Assembly: GCA_036490715.1 (NCBI GenBank)
Contig: DASXDL010000003.1
Location: 62,001 to 126,000 of the forward strand
Direction: 5' to 3'
Origin: FEN-1191 sp036490715
Lineage (GTDB): Bacteria; Pseudomonadota; Gammaproteobacteria; Steroidobacterales; Steroidobacteraceae
DNA length: 64,000 nucleotides
The notes under the pieces were generated by a model that made no database searches, had not been told where the DNA came from, and saw only the letters and a program-made list of their open reading frames with translations. Both the position numbers and the translations under genes were made by a program. The first letter of the stretch is position 1, and each line of letters begins with the position of its first letter. Below are positions 19,129 to 27,484 of this stretch, piece after piece.

Positions 19129-20573
19129 GCGCGCGTCTGTCCCGAATCGTGGTCGCTCTGCTGGTGCTGTCGATGCTGCAGCTCGACTTGGCAGTGGCCG
19201 CGTCGGATAACCCGGAGATTCGCGCCTACGTGAACGACAGCTGCATCGTCGCGGACGAGCCGTATCTGATGCCTCCGCCGGATCCGAACAATCCGCAGGA
19301 CCAGACCTCCACCAAATTCTTTCCGCTGATCGGACTGGTCGTCGGCAAGCTCACCGAGATGCTGATCAATCACATCATGTCGGGGCAGACCGCGCACATC
19401 AAAGCCAAAGCGCAGCGCAAGGACACGCGTTACGCGATGACCGAGCAGATGAATCTGTACCGCGCCGACTTCAAACCCGAACTGACGCTGCATCTGAACG
19501 CCAAGCTAGGTTGCATGACGGTGGTGGCGGCGAAATTCGAACCGGCTGCAACCGGGTGCGCTTCAGCCTACGTGCCAAGACAACTCACGCGTGAGACCAT
19601 GAAGCTGCCGGAGAGTCAGTGGAGGGCCACACGCAGCGACGACTCGATCGAAAATCAATTGCGGCGTGCCAACATCTGTGTCGATGGCAAGGCACGCGCG
19701 GTCTACGAAGCGCGCTTCGAGTTCTCGCCGGACGGCACCGCCTACCGGCTGAGGAGTGCCGGCTACCAGATCCAGTCGCTGCTGACCACGCAGGACAAAG
19801 GCGCGACGCGCACGTCGTTTTATACGCTGGAGATCTCGCAGCCTGGTAAGAGCGCCGATGATGTGCAGTCGCTTTCGACCGCGTGGGTGCGGCTGGGTAC
19901 GGTAAGCGCGGGCGCGCATTCCGCCTCCGGGCCTACCGAGGATCTACCGTGGCTGAACGTACCGGCGCTTTCGGTCGAGGCGCGACGGGTCTATGACGAC
20001 AAGACCCGGGCCCAGCAGCAGGTGCTGGGCGAGGCTGATGCGCTCAGGCGCGCGATCACTCGCGATCAGCGCGTACAGGCGAGCCTGGATCAACGCATCG
20101 CGCAGACCAGCGCCGACGTCGCCCAGGGTTTGCAACAGGAACGCACCAAGGTTGCGGTCCGAATCCAGGAACAGCAGGCCGAGCTCGACGCGACCAATGC
20201 CGAATATCAGGACCTGCCACAGACGCCGTTGGAGTTGATGCCGGTAACGATCGTGGTGGCCGTCACCGAGACCGAATCAGAGCACGCCGGGCTGCAGGCC
20301 CTCGCCAGCGTGATCGACGGCAGCAGCGGCGAATTGGCATCTGCCGTCGGCACTGCCAGCGGCAATCTGTTCAGCCGATCGCTGCAGGCCAGCGACCAGC
20401 CGACCACGCCGCACGCCAACGCCGATTATGAGCAGACGCGGGACGCGTACTACGATGCCGTGGTTGCCGCCAAGAACGCCGGCGCCAGCCCATATGCCGC
20501 CGACTCTCTCGCGGCGGCGCGCAACAGATATAACGATGCCCGGCGTGCGCTCGGGCTGGAGCCGATTCAATGA
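19125..20573 (+). CDS. Exported protein of unknown function with coiled coil
   Basis: A 482-residue protein starting at ATG 19125, which overlaps the preceding stop (ATGA) directly after an A8 run (19118-19125). It has a signal peptide (cleavage near AVAAS). Residues about 30-290 form an unrecognised domain with several Cys residues, and about 293-365 form a Gln/Glu/Ala-rich coiled coil. A C-terminal segment with YDAVVAAKNAGASPY closes the protein. No family is recognised. Position between the hydrolase and the OmpA-like protein suggests a structural or scaffold role in the same envelope complex, which is inference only. Confidence 0.75.
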   Translation: MSARLSRIVVALLVLSMLQLDLAVAASDNPEIRAYVNDSCIVADEPYLMPPPDPNNPQDQTSTKFFPLIGLVVGKLTEMLINHIMSGQTAHIKAKAQRKDTRYAMTEQMNLYRADFKPELTLHLNAKLGCMTVVAAKFEPAATGCASAYVPRQLTRETMKLPESQWRATRSDDSIENQLRRANICVDGKARAVYEARFEFSPDGTAYRLRSAGYQIQSLLTTQDKGATRTSFYTLEISQPGKSADDVQSLSTAWVRLGTVSAGAHSASGPTEDLPWLNVPALSVEARRVYDDKTRAQQQVLGEADALRRAITRDQRVQASLDQRIAQTSADVAQGLQQERTKVAVRIQEQQAELDATNAEYQDLPQTPLELMPVTIVVAVTETESEHAGLQALASVIDGSSGELASAVGTASGNLFSRSLQASDQPTTPHANADYEQTRDAYYDAVVAAKNAGASPYAADSLAAARNRYNDARRALGLEPIQ

Positions 20574-21121
20574 TGACGATGCGATCGACTCGGGCAGCGC
20601 GGCTGCTGGCTGCGTGCACGCTGGCTAGCGCGCCATTGCTGGCGTCGGCCGCCAACCCGCCGTCGGGCGCCGGCAGCACCGGCGTGGTCTCGGCGGCGCA
20701 GATCGAGCAGGCCTTGCAGGGGCAAGCGCAGCCCAAGACGCGCGGCCTGTTCGTGCGCGCCAAGACCGAAACCAAGCAGATGATCGATTTGAACATCCCG
20801 TTCGAGTACAACTCCAGTGAGCTGCAGCCGCAGGCGACCGCGCAGCTCAAGCAATTGCGCTCGGCGCTGACCTCGGATTCCCTCGGCAAGGATCGCTTCG
20901 TGGTCGCCGGTCACACCGACGCCAAGGGCAACGCCCAATATAACCAGCAGCTGTCGGTGCGGCGCGCCGAGGCCGTCAAGCGCTACCTGGTGGAAAACGG
21001 TGTCGCCGCGGGCCGCTTGCAGGCGGTCGGCTATGGCTCGCAGCAGCTGGCTGTGCCAGAGCACCCGGACGACCCGGCCAATCGCCGCGTAGAGATCCGC
21101 AACCTGGGCGAGAACCCCTGA
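20570..21121 (+). CDS. OmpA-family peptidoglycan-binding protein
   Basis: A 183-residue protein with a signal peptide (cleavage near ASAAN) and a C-terminal OmpA domain (about 75-180). The motifs NIPFEYNSSELQP, GHTDAKGNAQYNQQLSVRRAEAVKRYL (key residues D and R of the diaminopimelate site: HTD and NRR) are visible. No beta-barrel domain is present, so it is probably periplasmic and bound to peptidoglycan. Its start overlaps the upstream stop (ATGA). In this operon it may tether the other exported partners to the cell wall. Confidence 0.88.
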   Translation: MMTMRSTRAARLLAACTLASAPLLASAANPPSGAGSTGVVSAAQIEQALQGQAQPKTRGLFVRAKTETKQMIDLNIPFEYNSSELQPQATAQLKQLRSALTSDSLGKDRFVVAGHTDAKGNAQYNQQLSVRRAEAVKRYLVENGVAAGRLQAVGYGSQQLAVPEHPDDPANRRVEIRNLGENP

Positions 21122-21126
21122 GAGCC

Positions 21127-22569
21127 ATGGATAGAATCAAATTTTCGACATTGCGCGCGTTGTTGCTGTTGGTGACTGTCGTGACACTGAGCTGCGCGCT
21201 GCCTCGCCCCGGCTGGGCTGACCAGCGCGCGCTCCTGGTCGGCGTCGGCAAGCTCGATATACCCGGCAACGATCTGCCCAGCATCGAACTGGATCTGGAC
21301 CGCATGCACGAGATGCTGAATCTGCTCGGCTTTCAGGATAACCAGATCCACACGCTGGAGGATGAGAAGGCCACCTCGACCAACGTGATCGCGGAGTTCA
21401 ACACCTGGCTCAAGCAGGGCGTGAAGCCGAACGACCGCGTGGTGTTCTACTTTAGTGGCCACGGCAGCAACATACCGGACGAGCGCGGCGATCAAAATGA
21501 CGATGTCAGCCAGGTGCTGGTCACACACGACGTCAAGCGCATGCGCGACAGCAAGGGTGCCGCCTCGCTCGGCGGCGTCGTCCCGGACTATCAGATCGCA
21601 CAGCTGCTGGACGCCATTCCCAGCAAGAAGGTGTTGTTCATCGTCGACTCATGCCACTCCGGCACCATCACGCGCTCATTCACACTCAGCAATCACAGCC
21701 TCGGCTCCTCGCCGGTGTACGTAAAGTCGTACAACTATCCGGGCATGCCGGGGGCGCCCGCCAAGGTGGCCACGCGCGGTCTGGAACCGAAGGAACCGCA
21801 GTGGGATCCGAAGGCGAACTACATTGCGATCACCGCGGCGGCCGACAATCAGGAGGCCATCGGCACCATGGACGGTGGTGTGTTCACGCTCGGCCTGACG
21901 GAAGCGGTCAAGCGCGATACCGCCGCCGGCAAGGCACCGACCGCCAAGGAACTGCGCGATGACGCCGACGCCTATATCCGCAGCAAGGTCGACAAGAATC
22001 AGGTGCACACGCCGCAGTTGATGGGCAGCCCGACGCTGGCCGATGCGCCGATCGAAGTGGTTGCGCTCAGCGCCTCCAACGGTCCCAATCGCAAGCGGCT
22101 GCTCGAGCTGCTCGCCCAGCAGCCGCAGCACATCGATATGAGCGCCTCAAAATCGACCTACGCGGTGGATCAGCCGGTGAAGTTGTCGATGAAGCTGCCT
22201 AGCGACGGCTATCTGAACGTGGTCAGCGTCGACTCCAAGGACAACGCCACGGTGCTGTTCCCCAACGGCATACAGCCGAACAACGCCGTGAGTGCCGGCG
22301 CCTTCACCTTTCCGACCGCGCAGATGGCATTCGATCTGCTGGCGGCCGAACCGCTCGGTCCGACCCTGGTGGTGGCGTTCCTGAGCAGCGACCCGATCAA
22401 TTTCTACCAGGAGACGGTCGACGATCGCGACGAGGCCGGCCACATCAAGGTCGACTTCGCATCGCTATCGCACACAGCCACCCGCGCGATTCGGGTCGCG
22501 CCGCGCAAGAAGGACATCTACGCGGCGCAGCTGGAGCTGCAGATCATCGCCGCCAGCGCCAAGCCGTAG
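21127..22569 (+). CDS. Exported caspase-family (C14-like) protease with DUF4384-like C-terminus
   Basis: A 480-residue protein with a signal peptide (TVVTLSCALPRPGWA) and a caspase-like domain (about 32-310). The catalytic dyad is visible as H112 in FYFSGHGS and C176 in IVDSCHSG, with the usual VFYFSGHG and LFIVDSCHSG strands and ADNQEA near the substrate pocket. Residues about 335-450 resemble a DUF4384 domain (VDQPVKLSMKLPSDGYLNVV...VLFPN). It starts 5 bp after the ompA-like gene. Prokaryotic metacaspase-like enzymes usually cleave after basic residues; here the target would be in the periplasm. Substrate and activation are unknown. Confidence 0.85.
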   Translation: MDRIKFSTLRALLLLVTVVTLSCALPRPGWADQRALLVGVGKLDIPGNDLPSIELDLDRMHEMLNLLGFQDNQIHTLEDEKATSTNVIAEFNTWLKQGVKPNDRVVFYFSGHGSNIPDERGDQNDDVSQVLVTHDVKRMRDSKGAASLGGVVPDYQIAQLLDAIPSKKVLFIVDSCHSGTITRSFTLSNHSLGSSPVYVKSYNYPGMPGAPAKVATRGLEPKEPQWDPKANYIAITAAADNQEAIGTMDGGVFTLGLTEAVKRDTAAGKAPTAKELRDDADAYIRSKVDKNQVHTPQLMGSPTLADAPIEVVALSASNGPNRKRLLELLAQQPQHIDMSASKSTYAVDQPVKLSMKLPSDGYLNVVSVDSKDNATVLFPNGIQPNNAVSAGAFTFPTAQMAFDLLAAEPLGPTLVVAFLSSDPINFYQETVDDRDEAGHIKVDFASLSHTATRAIRVAPRKKDIYAAQLELQIIAASAKP

Positions 22570-22573
22570 AGCT

Positions 22574-23248
22574 TCAGGCGGGGTCCTCGAAGCGGCCCTT
22601 GTTGGCCCGGAAGCGCGCCGGATCGATCCGGGGCGCCTGCGGCAGTACCCGATCGTCCTCGAGCGGCGTTCCCAGACGCGTGTGCAGCGGCAGCACGCCG
22701 GCCCAAATCGGCAACGCATAGTCCGGCTCATCATCGATCGGCGGTCCGCGGCGGATCTTGGCCGAGACTTCCTCAAGCTGCACGGCCAGCACGTTCGTCT
22801 GCTTGAGTTCCAGCTCATTAGGGCCCCGGACTTCGTCCCATCGCCCGGGCACCACATGATCGGTGATCACCTGCAGCGCGCGCATCTTCTCGTCACGATC
22901 ATCGACCAGGCGAGCGTTGCCGAGCACCACCACCGATCGATAGTTGAGCGAGTGATGAAAGGCTGAGCGCGCCAGCACCAGGCCGTCGAGCAGCGTCACC
23001 GTCACGCACACCGGCACCTTGTGGGTTAGCGTGCGCAGCATGCGGCTCGCCTGCGAGCCGTGCAGGTACAAGGTGTGCTCGGCGCGCGCAAAAATCGTTG
23101 GTATCACGTACGGCTGGCCGTCGATCGCGAAACCGACATGGCAGATGAATGCCTGGTCGAGGATTGCGTGTACCTCGGTCTGGTCGTAGCTGGCCCGCTT
23201 GGCAAGCCGGCGGACCTTGGTGCGTGGTGTCTGGGTGTAGCTTGGCAT
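22574..23248 (-). CDS. Split-barrel flavin-binding protein, PNPOx/NimA-like
   Basis: The 224-residue product matches the pyridoxamine 5'-phosphate oxidase-like split barrel of the COG3467/NimA group. Visible motifs are CHVGFAIDGQPYVIPTIFARAEHTLYLHGSQASRML and the FHHSLNYRSVVVLG strand near 120 (each abridged to its core: GFAIDGQPYVIP and HSLNYRSVV). Such proteins bind FMN, F420 or heme and often act as reductases. ATG 23248 lies 4 bp after the upstream oxidoreductase stop, so the two are probably co-transcribed. It ends 4 bp from the convergent caspase gene. Confidence 0.8.
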   Translation of the reverse strand: MPSYTQTPRTKVRRLAKRASYDQTEVHAILDQAFICHVGFAIDGQPYVIPTIFARAEHTLYLHGSQASRMLRTLTHKVPVCVTVTLLDGLVLARSAFHHSLNYRSVVVLGNARLVDDRDEKMRALQVITDHVVPGRWDEVRGPNELELKQTNVLAVQLEEVSAKIRRGPPIDDEPDYALPIWAGVLPLHTRLGTPLEDDRVLPQAPRIDPARFRANKGRFEDPA

Positions 23249-23252
23249 GCAG

Positions 23253-24851
23253 TTACTTCCGTCTGATCCGTTTCCAGTCCTTGAGAATCTCGCGCGCGGC
23301 GTTGTGTCCCGGTATGCCCGAGACGCCACCACCGGGATGAGTGGATGAGCCGCACTGATACAGCGCGGCCACCGGCGTTCGATAGTCCGCCCAGTGCGGC
23401 GCCGGCCGCTGCCAGAACAGCTGATCGGCCGACAGCTCGCCGTGAAAGATATGCCCCTGCGGCAGCCCGACAATGGCCTCGAGGTCCGTAGGCACCAGCG
23501 TCTCGATATCGATGATCTGAGAGGAAAATCCCGGCGCCATCTCATCCAGCATCGTCACCGCGGCCTTGATCAGACCGGGCTTGGCGTCGGCCCAGTCGAC
23601 GCCGCCCTTGAGGCGGTAAGGCGCGTGGCCCCCGAATACATTCACCACATGCTTGCCGGCCGGCGCCAGTGAATCATCGACGATGGTCGGCACCACCGGC
23701 GTCAGAAAGGGGCGCGCCGAATAATGGCCGTACTTGGCATCGTCGTAGGCCCGCTCCAGGTACTCGATGTCGGGGCCGATGTGGACGTAGGTGGGATAGG
23801 AAAATCCGGTGCGCGCTGGATCAAACGCGCGGTAGCGCGGCGGCTGGTGAGCGGCGATGTTCATCTTCAAGGCGCTGGAGAAGGTCCGAAATGCATCGAT
23901 CTCGTGCAACAGCTCCGGCGGCAGGTGCTCGGGCGCCAGCAGGCGCCGGAATAGCGTACCGGCGTTAGCGTTCGACACCACCACGCTGGCATGCAACTCG
24001 CGCCCATCGCCGGTGCGCACGCCGGTTGCCCGCCCCTCGGCTACCAGTACCTCGGCCACCGGAGCGTTGGTCTGCACCTGCATGCCATAGCGCTGCGCCG
24101 AGCGCGCGATCGACGCGGTGATCGCTCCCATGCCGCCGCGGATGAAGCCCCAGCCGCCCGCGCCCTGATGCTCACCCATCAGGTGATGCATGATCACATA
24201 GGCGGTGCCCGGTGAGCGCGGGCCGGCGAACGTCCCGATCGAAGCGTAGTACGCCAGCAGCGCCTTGATGACATCGTGCTCGAACCATACCGACAGATAG
24301 TCGTAGGCACTTTGTGTCAGCAGATCCGCCAGCCGGTAGACCCGGTCACCGGTCTTGCGGTAGCGCCACAACAGCTTCGCAGTGCGCTTGAAACTCTTCC
24401 AGTCACGCCGCACCGGATCCACCGGCGTCTCGAACAGCAGTTGACGCACCAGCGCCGCGGACTGTTGCAGCTGCCGGTCGAACTCCGGCAGCATCTGCGC
24501 ATCGTGCGCCGAGAAGCGCGCAAACTCGGCCTGGGTCTTGCGCAGATTATCGCTGTAGACGATGTAGTCGTCGCCGCCGAGCGGACAGAACAGGTCATTC
24601 GCCGGCAGCACCTCGAGCCCGAAGGAATTGAGCTCAAGCTCGCGCATGATGCGAGGATGCAGCAGGCTCATGACGTACGAGAAGCGCGACGCGCGGAAGC
24701 CGGGCGAGAACTCCTCGGTGACCGCGGCACCGCCGATGATGCCACGCCGCTCCAGCACCAGCACCTTCAGTCCGGCGCGCGCCAGATAGGCGCCACACAC
24801 CAGGCCATTGTGGCCCGAGCCGATGACGATGACGTCGTGCCGTTCGCTCAT
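23253..24851 (-). CDS. FAD-dependent oxidoreductase, phytoene-desaturase/PYROXD2-like
   Basis: A 532-residue flavoprotein with an N-terminal Rossmann FAD site VIGSGHNGLVCGAYLA and the GIIGGAAVTEEF second motif. The C-terminal FAD motif is CGSSTHPGGGVSGIPGHNAA, typical of the CrtI/PYROXD2 group. It contains no membrane anchor. No carotenoid genes are nearby, so phytoene is not the likely substrate. It is the first gene of a two-gene operon with the split-barrel protein, a flavin-linked pair. Confidence 0.85.
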   Translation of the reverse strand: MSERHDVIVIGSGHNGLVCGAYLARAGLKVLVLERRGIIGGAAVTEEFSPGFRASRFSYVMSLLHPRIMRELELNSFGLEVLPANDLFCPLGGDDYIVYSDNLRKTQAEFARFSAHDAQMLPEFDRQLQQSAALVRQLLFETPVDPVRRDWKSFKRTAKLLWRYRKTGDRVYRLADLLTQSAYDYLSVWFEHDVIKALLAYYASIGTFAGPRSPGTAYVIMHHLMGEHQGAGGWGFIRGGMGAITASIARSAQRYGMQVQTNAPVAEVLVAEGRATGVRTGDGRELHASVVVSNANAGTLFRRLLAPEHLPPELLHEIDAFRTFSSALKMNIAAHQPPRYRAFDPARTGFSYPTYVHIGPDIEYLERAYDDAKYGHYSARPFLTPVVPTIVDDSLAPAGKHVVNVFGGHAPYRLKGGVDWADAKPGLIKAAVTMLDEMAPGFSSQIIDIETLVPTDLEAIVGLPQGHIFHGELSADQLFWQRPAPHWADYRTPVAALYQCGSSTHPGGGVSGIPGHNAAREILKDWKRIRRK

Positions 24852-24935
24852 TGCGCGATCCGATCGAGGATGTCATCGAGTATAGGCTAGCCACGGTCGG
24901 CGCTGTCGGCTTGCGCACGATCGGCCCCGCACGGC

Positions 24936-25613
24936 ATGCTCGCTCTGACTACCGCACCGGAGCGCAGTTTGTATAACCCCAGCCATTTTCGCGAGACGCG
25001 GCCCGATGTGCTGCGCGACTTCGTCAACCGATTTCCGCTCGCAATGCTGATCGCGATCACGCCCGAAGGCATCAGTGCCAATCAGGTGCCGGTGCTGTGG
25101 CAGGCCGACGCCGGGAGTCTAGGGCTGCTGCAGGGGCACATCGCGCGTGCCAATCCGCTGTGGCGAGGTGTCGCGGCCGGCTCCGCCGTGCTGGCATTAT
25201 TCACCGGGCCGCAGCATTACATCTCGCCCAGCTGGTATCCGAGTAAGCGCGAGCACGGCAACGTGGTGCCGACCTGGAACTATTCCAGCGTCCAGATTCG
25301 CGGCACCATCCGCTTCGTCGACGATCCAGCGTGGCTGCGCCGGCTGGTCGCATCGCTGACCGAGCAGCACGAGCAACAGCGCCAGCAGCCGTGGCGCATC
25401 GTGGATGCGCCGGCGGACTATGTCGACGACATGCTGCGTGCGATCGTCGGCTTCGAAATCGACGTGACCGCGGCGGAGGGAAAATTCAAGGCCAGCCAGA
25501 ACCGACCGGCGGCCGATCGCGTCGCTGTCGCCGCGGCACTGCGTGCCGAAGGGCTGTCGGCCGACGAGGTGGCGCAGCTGGCGCCACCGCCTGACCTGCC
25601 TCAGGCCAGATAA
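24936..25613 (+). CDS. PaiB-like FMN-binding protein
   Basis: A 225-residue protein of the PaiB family (FMN-binding negative transcriptional regulator). Characteristic motifs are LYNPSHFRE near the N-terminus, HIARANPLWR, HYISPSWYPSK and VPTWNYSSVQIRG in the split-barrel core, and the C-terminal GKFKASQNRP. Members bind FMN or related cofactors; a regulatory role is shown only for a few. It is divergent from the phytoene-desaturase-like gene (84-bp gap) and its 3' end overlaps the convergent symporter gene by 13 bp. Confidence 0.88.
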   Translation: MLALTTAPERSLYNPSHFRETRPDVLRDFVNRFPLAMLIAITPEGISANQVPVLWQADAGSLGLLQGHIARANPLWRGVAAGSAVLALFTGPQHYISPSWYPSKREHGNVVPTWNYSSVQIRGTIRFVDDPAWLRRLVASLTEQHEQQRQQPWRIVDAPADYVDDMLRAIVGFEIDVTAAEGKFKASQNRPAADRVAVAAALRAEGLSADEVAQLAPPPDLPQAR

Positions 25614-27148
25614 TCGGCGGCGGCGGTCTGATCCATCGGCAGCTTGCCGGCGCGCAGTGCATTGAACACCGGCGTCAGCACCACGCTCACGACCAGATTG
25701 AGGATGACGGTGTAGACGGCGATGTATCCCGGGAACGTATGGCCGCCCAGCATCAGCGGATAGGCCGGCTTGAGATTGACCGCAATCGCCATTGCGGTGC
25801 CGGCAAAGATGCCGGCGGCCCAGCCGAGCAGCAACGCCCAGTCGTTGAACCAGCGGCTATAGACGCCGAGCATCACCGCGGGCAGCGTCTGGATGATCCA
25901 GATGCCGCCGAGCAACTGCAATTGGATGGCGTACTGCGTCGGCACAAAAATAATGAACACCAGGGCGCCAAACTTGACGATCAGGGACACCCACTTGGCG
26001 ATCTGCGATTCCTGCCGATCGGTCGGCTGGCTGTTGATGAATTCACGATGGATGTTGCGCGTGTACAGGTTGGCGGCTGCGATCGACATGATCGCTGCCG
26101 GCACCAGCGCGCCGATGCCGATGGCCGCGAATGCCACACCGACAAACCAGGATGGAAAGCTGTGCAACAGCAGCGCCGGCACGGCGAAGTTGTTGCCGAA
26201 CTGCTTGAAACCGGCCGCGTACTCCGGCAGGTTGGCCACGCCGGCCGCAATCGCGAAGAAGCCGAACAGCGCCAGCAGCCCAAGCATGAAGGAATAACCC
26301 GGCAACATCGCCGCATTGCGTCGCACCGCTTTGCTGCTGCTGGCACTGAGGATGCCGGTGAGCGAATGCGGGTACAGGAACAGCGCCAGCGCTGAACCGA
26401 ACGCCAGCGTGGCGTAGCTGCCGTAGGCGCCGGTGGTATTCGGTCCCGGAACGGCCAGCAGCAGCTTCTGCGGCGGCACGGCGGCGAAGATCTTGCCGAA
26501 GCCGCCGAGCTCGATCGGAATCGCAATGATGGCGACAAAGGCGGTGATGTAGATGAGGATATCCTTGACGATCGCGATCGACGCCGGTGCCCGCAGGCCG
26601 CTCGAGTAGGTGAACGCCGCCAGCACCACGAAGGCGATCAGCAGCGGCAGATCGGCCGCCCAACCGCTGCCGGAGATGCCCAGTGCTCCCACCACCACCT
26701 GGATGCCGACCAGCTGCAGAGCGATGTATGGCATGGTCGCGACAATGCCGGTGATCGACACCGCCAGCGCCAGCCAGCGATTGCCGAAGCGACCGCGCAC
26801 GAAATCACCCGAGGTGATGTAGCCGTGCTTGTGGCACACGTTCCACAGCCGCGGAAACACCAGGAACAGGATCGGATAGACAATGATGGTGTAGGGCACG
26901 GCGAAGAACGCCGCGGCACCGGCGCCGAAGGCCAGAGCCGGCACCGCCACAAAAGTGTAGGCGGTGTAGACATCGCCGCCGACCAGGAACCAGGTGACGA
27001 AGGTGCCGAAGCGTCGCCCGCCCAGCCCCCATTCGTGCAACTGATCCAGATCGCCCTTGCGCCAGTGCGCGGCGGCAAAGCCGAGCCAGGTGATCAAGGC
27101 GAACAGCAGCACGAACACGCTCAGCGCTACCCAGTTGATTTCCTGCAC
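25601..27148 (-). CDS. Sodium:solute symporter (SSS family), MctP-like
   Basis: A 515-residue integral membrane protein with about 13 hydrophobic helices. Motifs of the solute:sodium symporter family are seen in TWFLVGGDVYTAYTF and the region LAFGSALALFLYPHSLTGILSA (core: FLYPHSLTG). The preceding gene encodes a DUF3311 protein, the usual partner of monocarboxylate-type SSS permeases such as MctP, so short organic acids are plausible substrates. The exact substrate cannot be read from sequence. Confidence 0.85.
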   Translation of the reverse strand: MQEINWVALSVFVLLFALITWLGFAAAHWRKGDLDQLHEWGLGGRRFGTFVTWFLVGGDVYTAYTFVAVPALAFGAGAAAFFAVPYTIIVYPILFLVFPRLWNVCHKHGYITSGDFVRGRFGNRWLALAVSITGIVATMPYIALQLVGIQVVVGALGISGSGWAADLPLLIAFVVLAAFTYSSGLRAPASIAIVKDILIYITAFVAIIAIPIELGGFGKIFAAVPPQKLLLAVPGPNTTGAYGSYATLAFGSALALFLYPHSLTGILSASSSKAVRRNAAMLPGYSFMLGLLALFGFFAIAAGVANLPEYAAGFKQFGNNFAVPALLLHSFPSWFVGVAFAAIGIGALVPAAIMSIAAANLYTRNIHREFINSQPTDRQESQIAKWVSLIVKFGALVFIIFVPTQYAIQLQLLGGIWIIQTLPAVMLGVYSRWFNDWALLLGWAAGIFAGTAMAIAVNLKPAYPLMLGGHTFPGYIAVYTVILNLVVSVVLTPVFNALRAGKLPMDQTAAADYLA

Positions 27149-27178
27149 GACGACCCCCGCTTGCTGCTGTTGTGGTGG

Positions 27179-27385
27179 CTAGCGGCTCGTGGCCCGATAG
27201 ACGATGGCCGTCAAAATGGCGCTGATGATGACCCACGCCATCTGGTACCAGTAGAAGAAGGGAATGCCGATCCAGCTCGGTTCGACGCGGTTGTAGTACG
27301 GTACCCACAGCACCAGGATCAGCTGCAGCAGGAACAATAGATACCACCAGCTCCAGCCGCTGTGCTTCGGTCGCGCATCGTCCAT
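27179..27385 (-). CDS. DUF3311 small membrane protein
   Basis: A 68-residue protein with two hydrophobic helices (WWYLLFLLQLILVLWVP and FFYWYQMAWVIISAILTAI). ATG 27385 has a GGGGGG ribosome site about 8 nt upstream and is preferred to a TTG at 27415. DUF3311 proteins sit directly before SSS permeases and are thought to act as small accessory subunits, as here 30 bp before the symporter. Confidence 0.85.
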   Translation of the reverse strand: MDDARPKHSGWSWWYLLFLLQLILVLWVPYYNRVEPSWIGIPFFYWYQMAWVIISAILTAIVYRATSR

Positions 27386-27484
27386 GGCCGATCCCCCCGG
27401 CGGTCTTTCGATCAATCTATACCTTTGTCGAAACGCTTGCCAGCGTCCGCGCCGCAGCGCGCGTCGGGCACGGCACGCGGTGAA

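Noticed and set aside
21127..22569. Defence-type cytosolic caspase effector
   Set aside because: A signal peptide and exported partners argue against the cytosolic gasdermin/CHAT-type defence systems.
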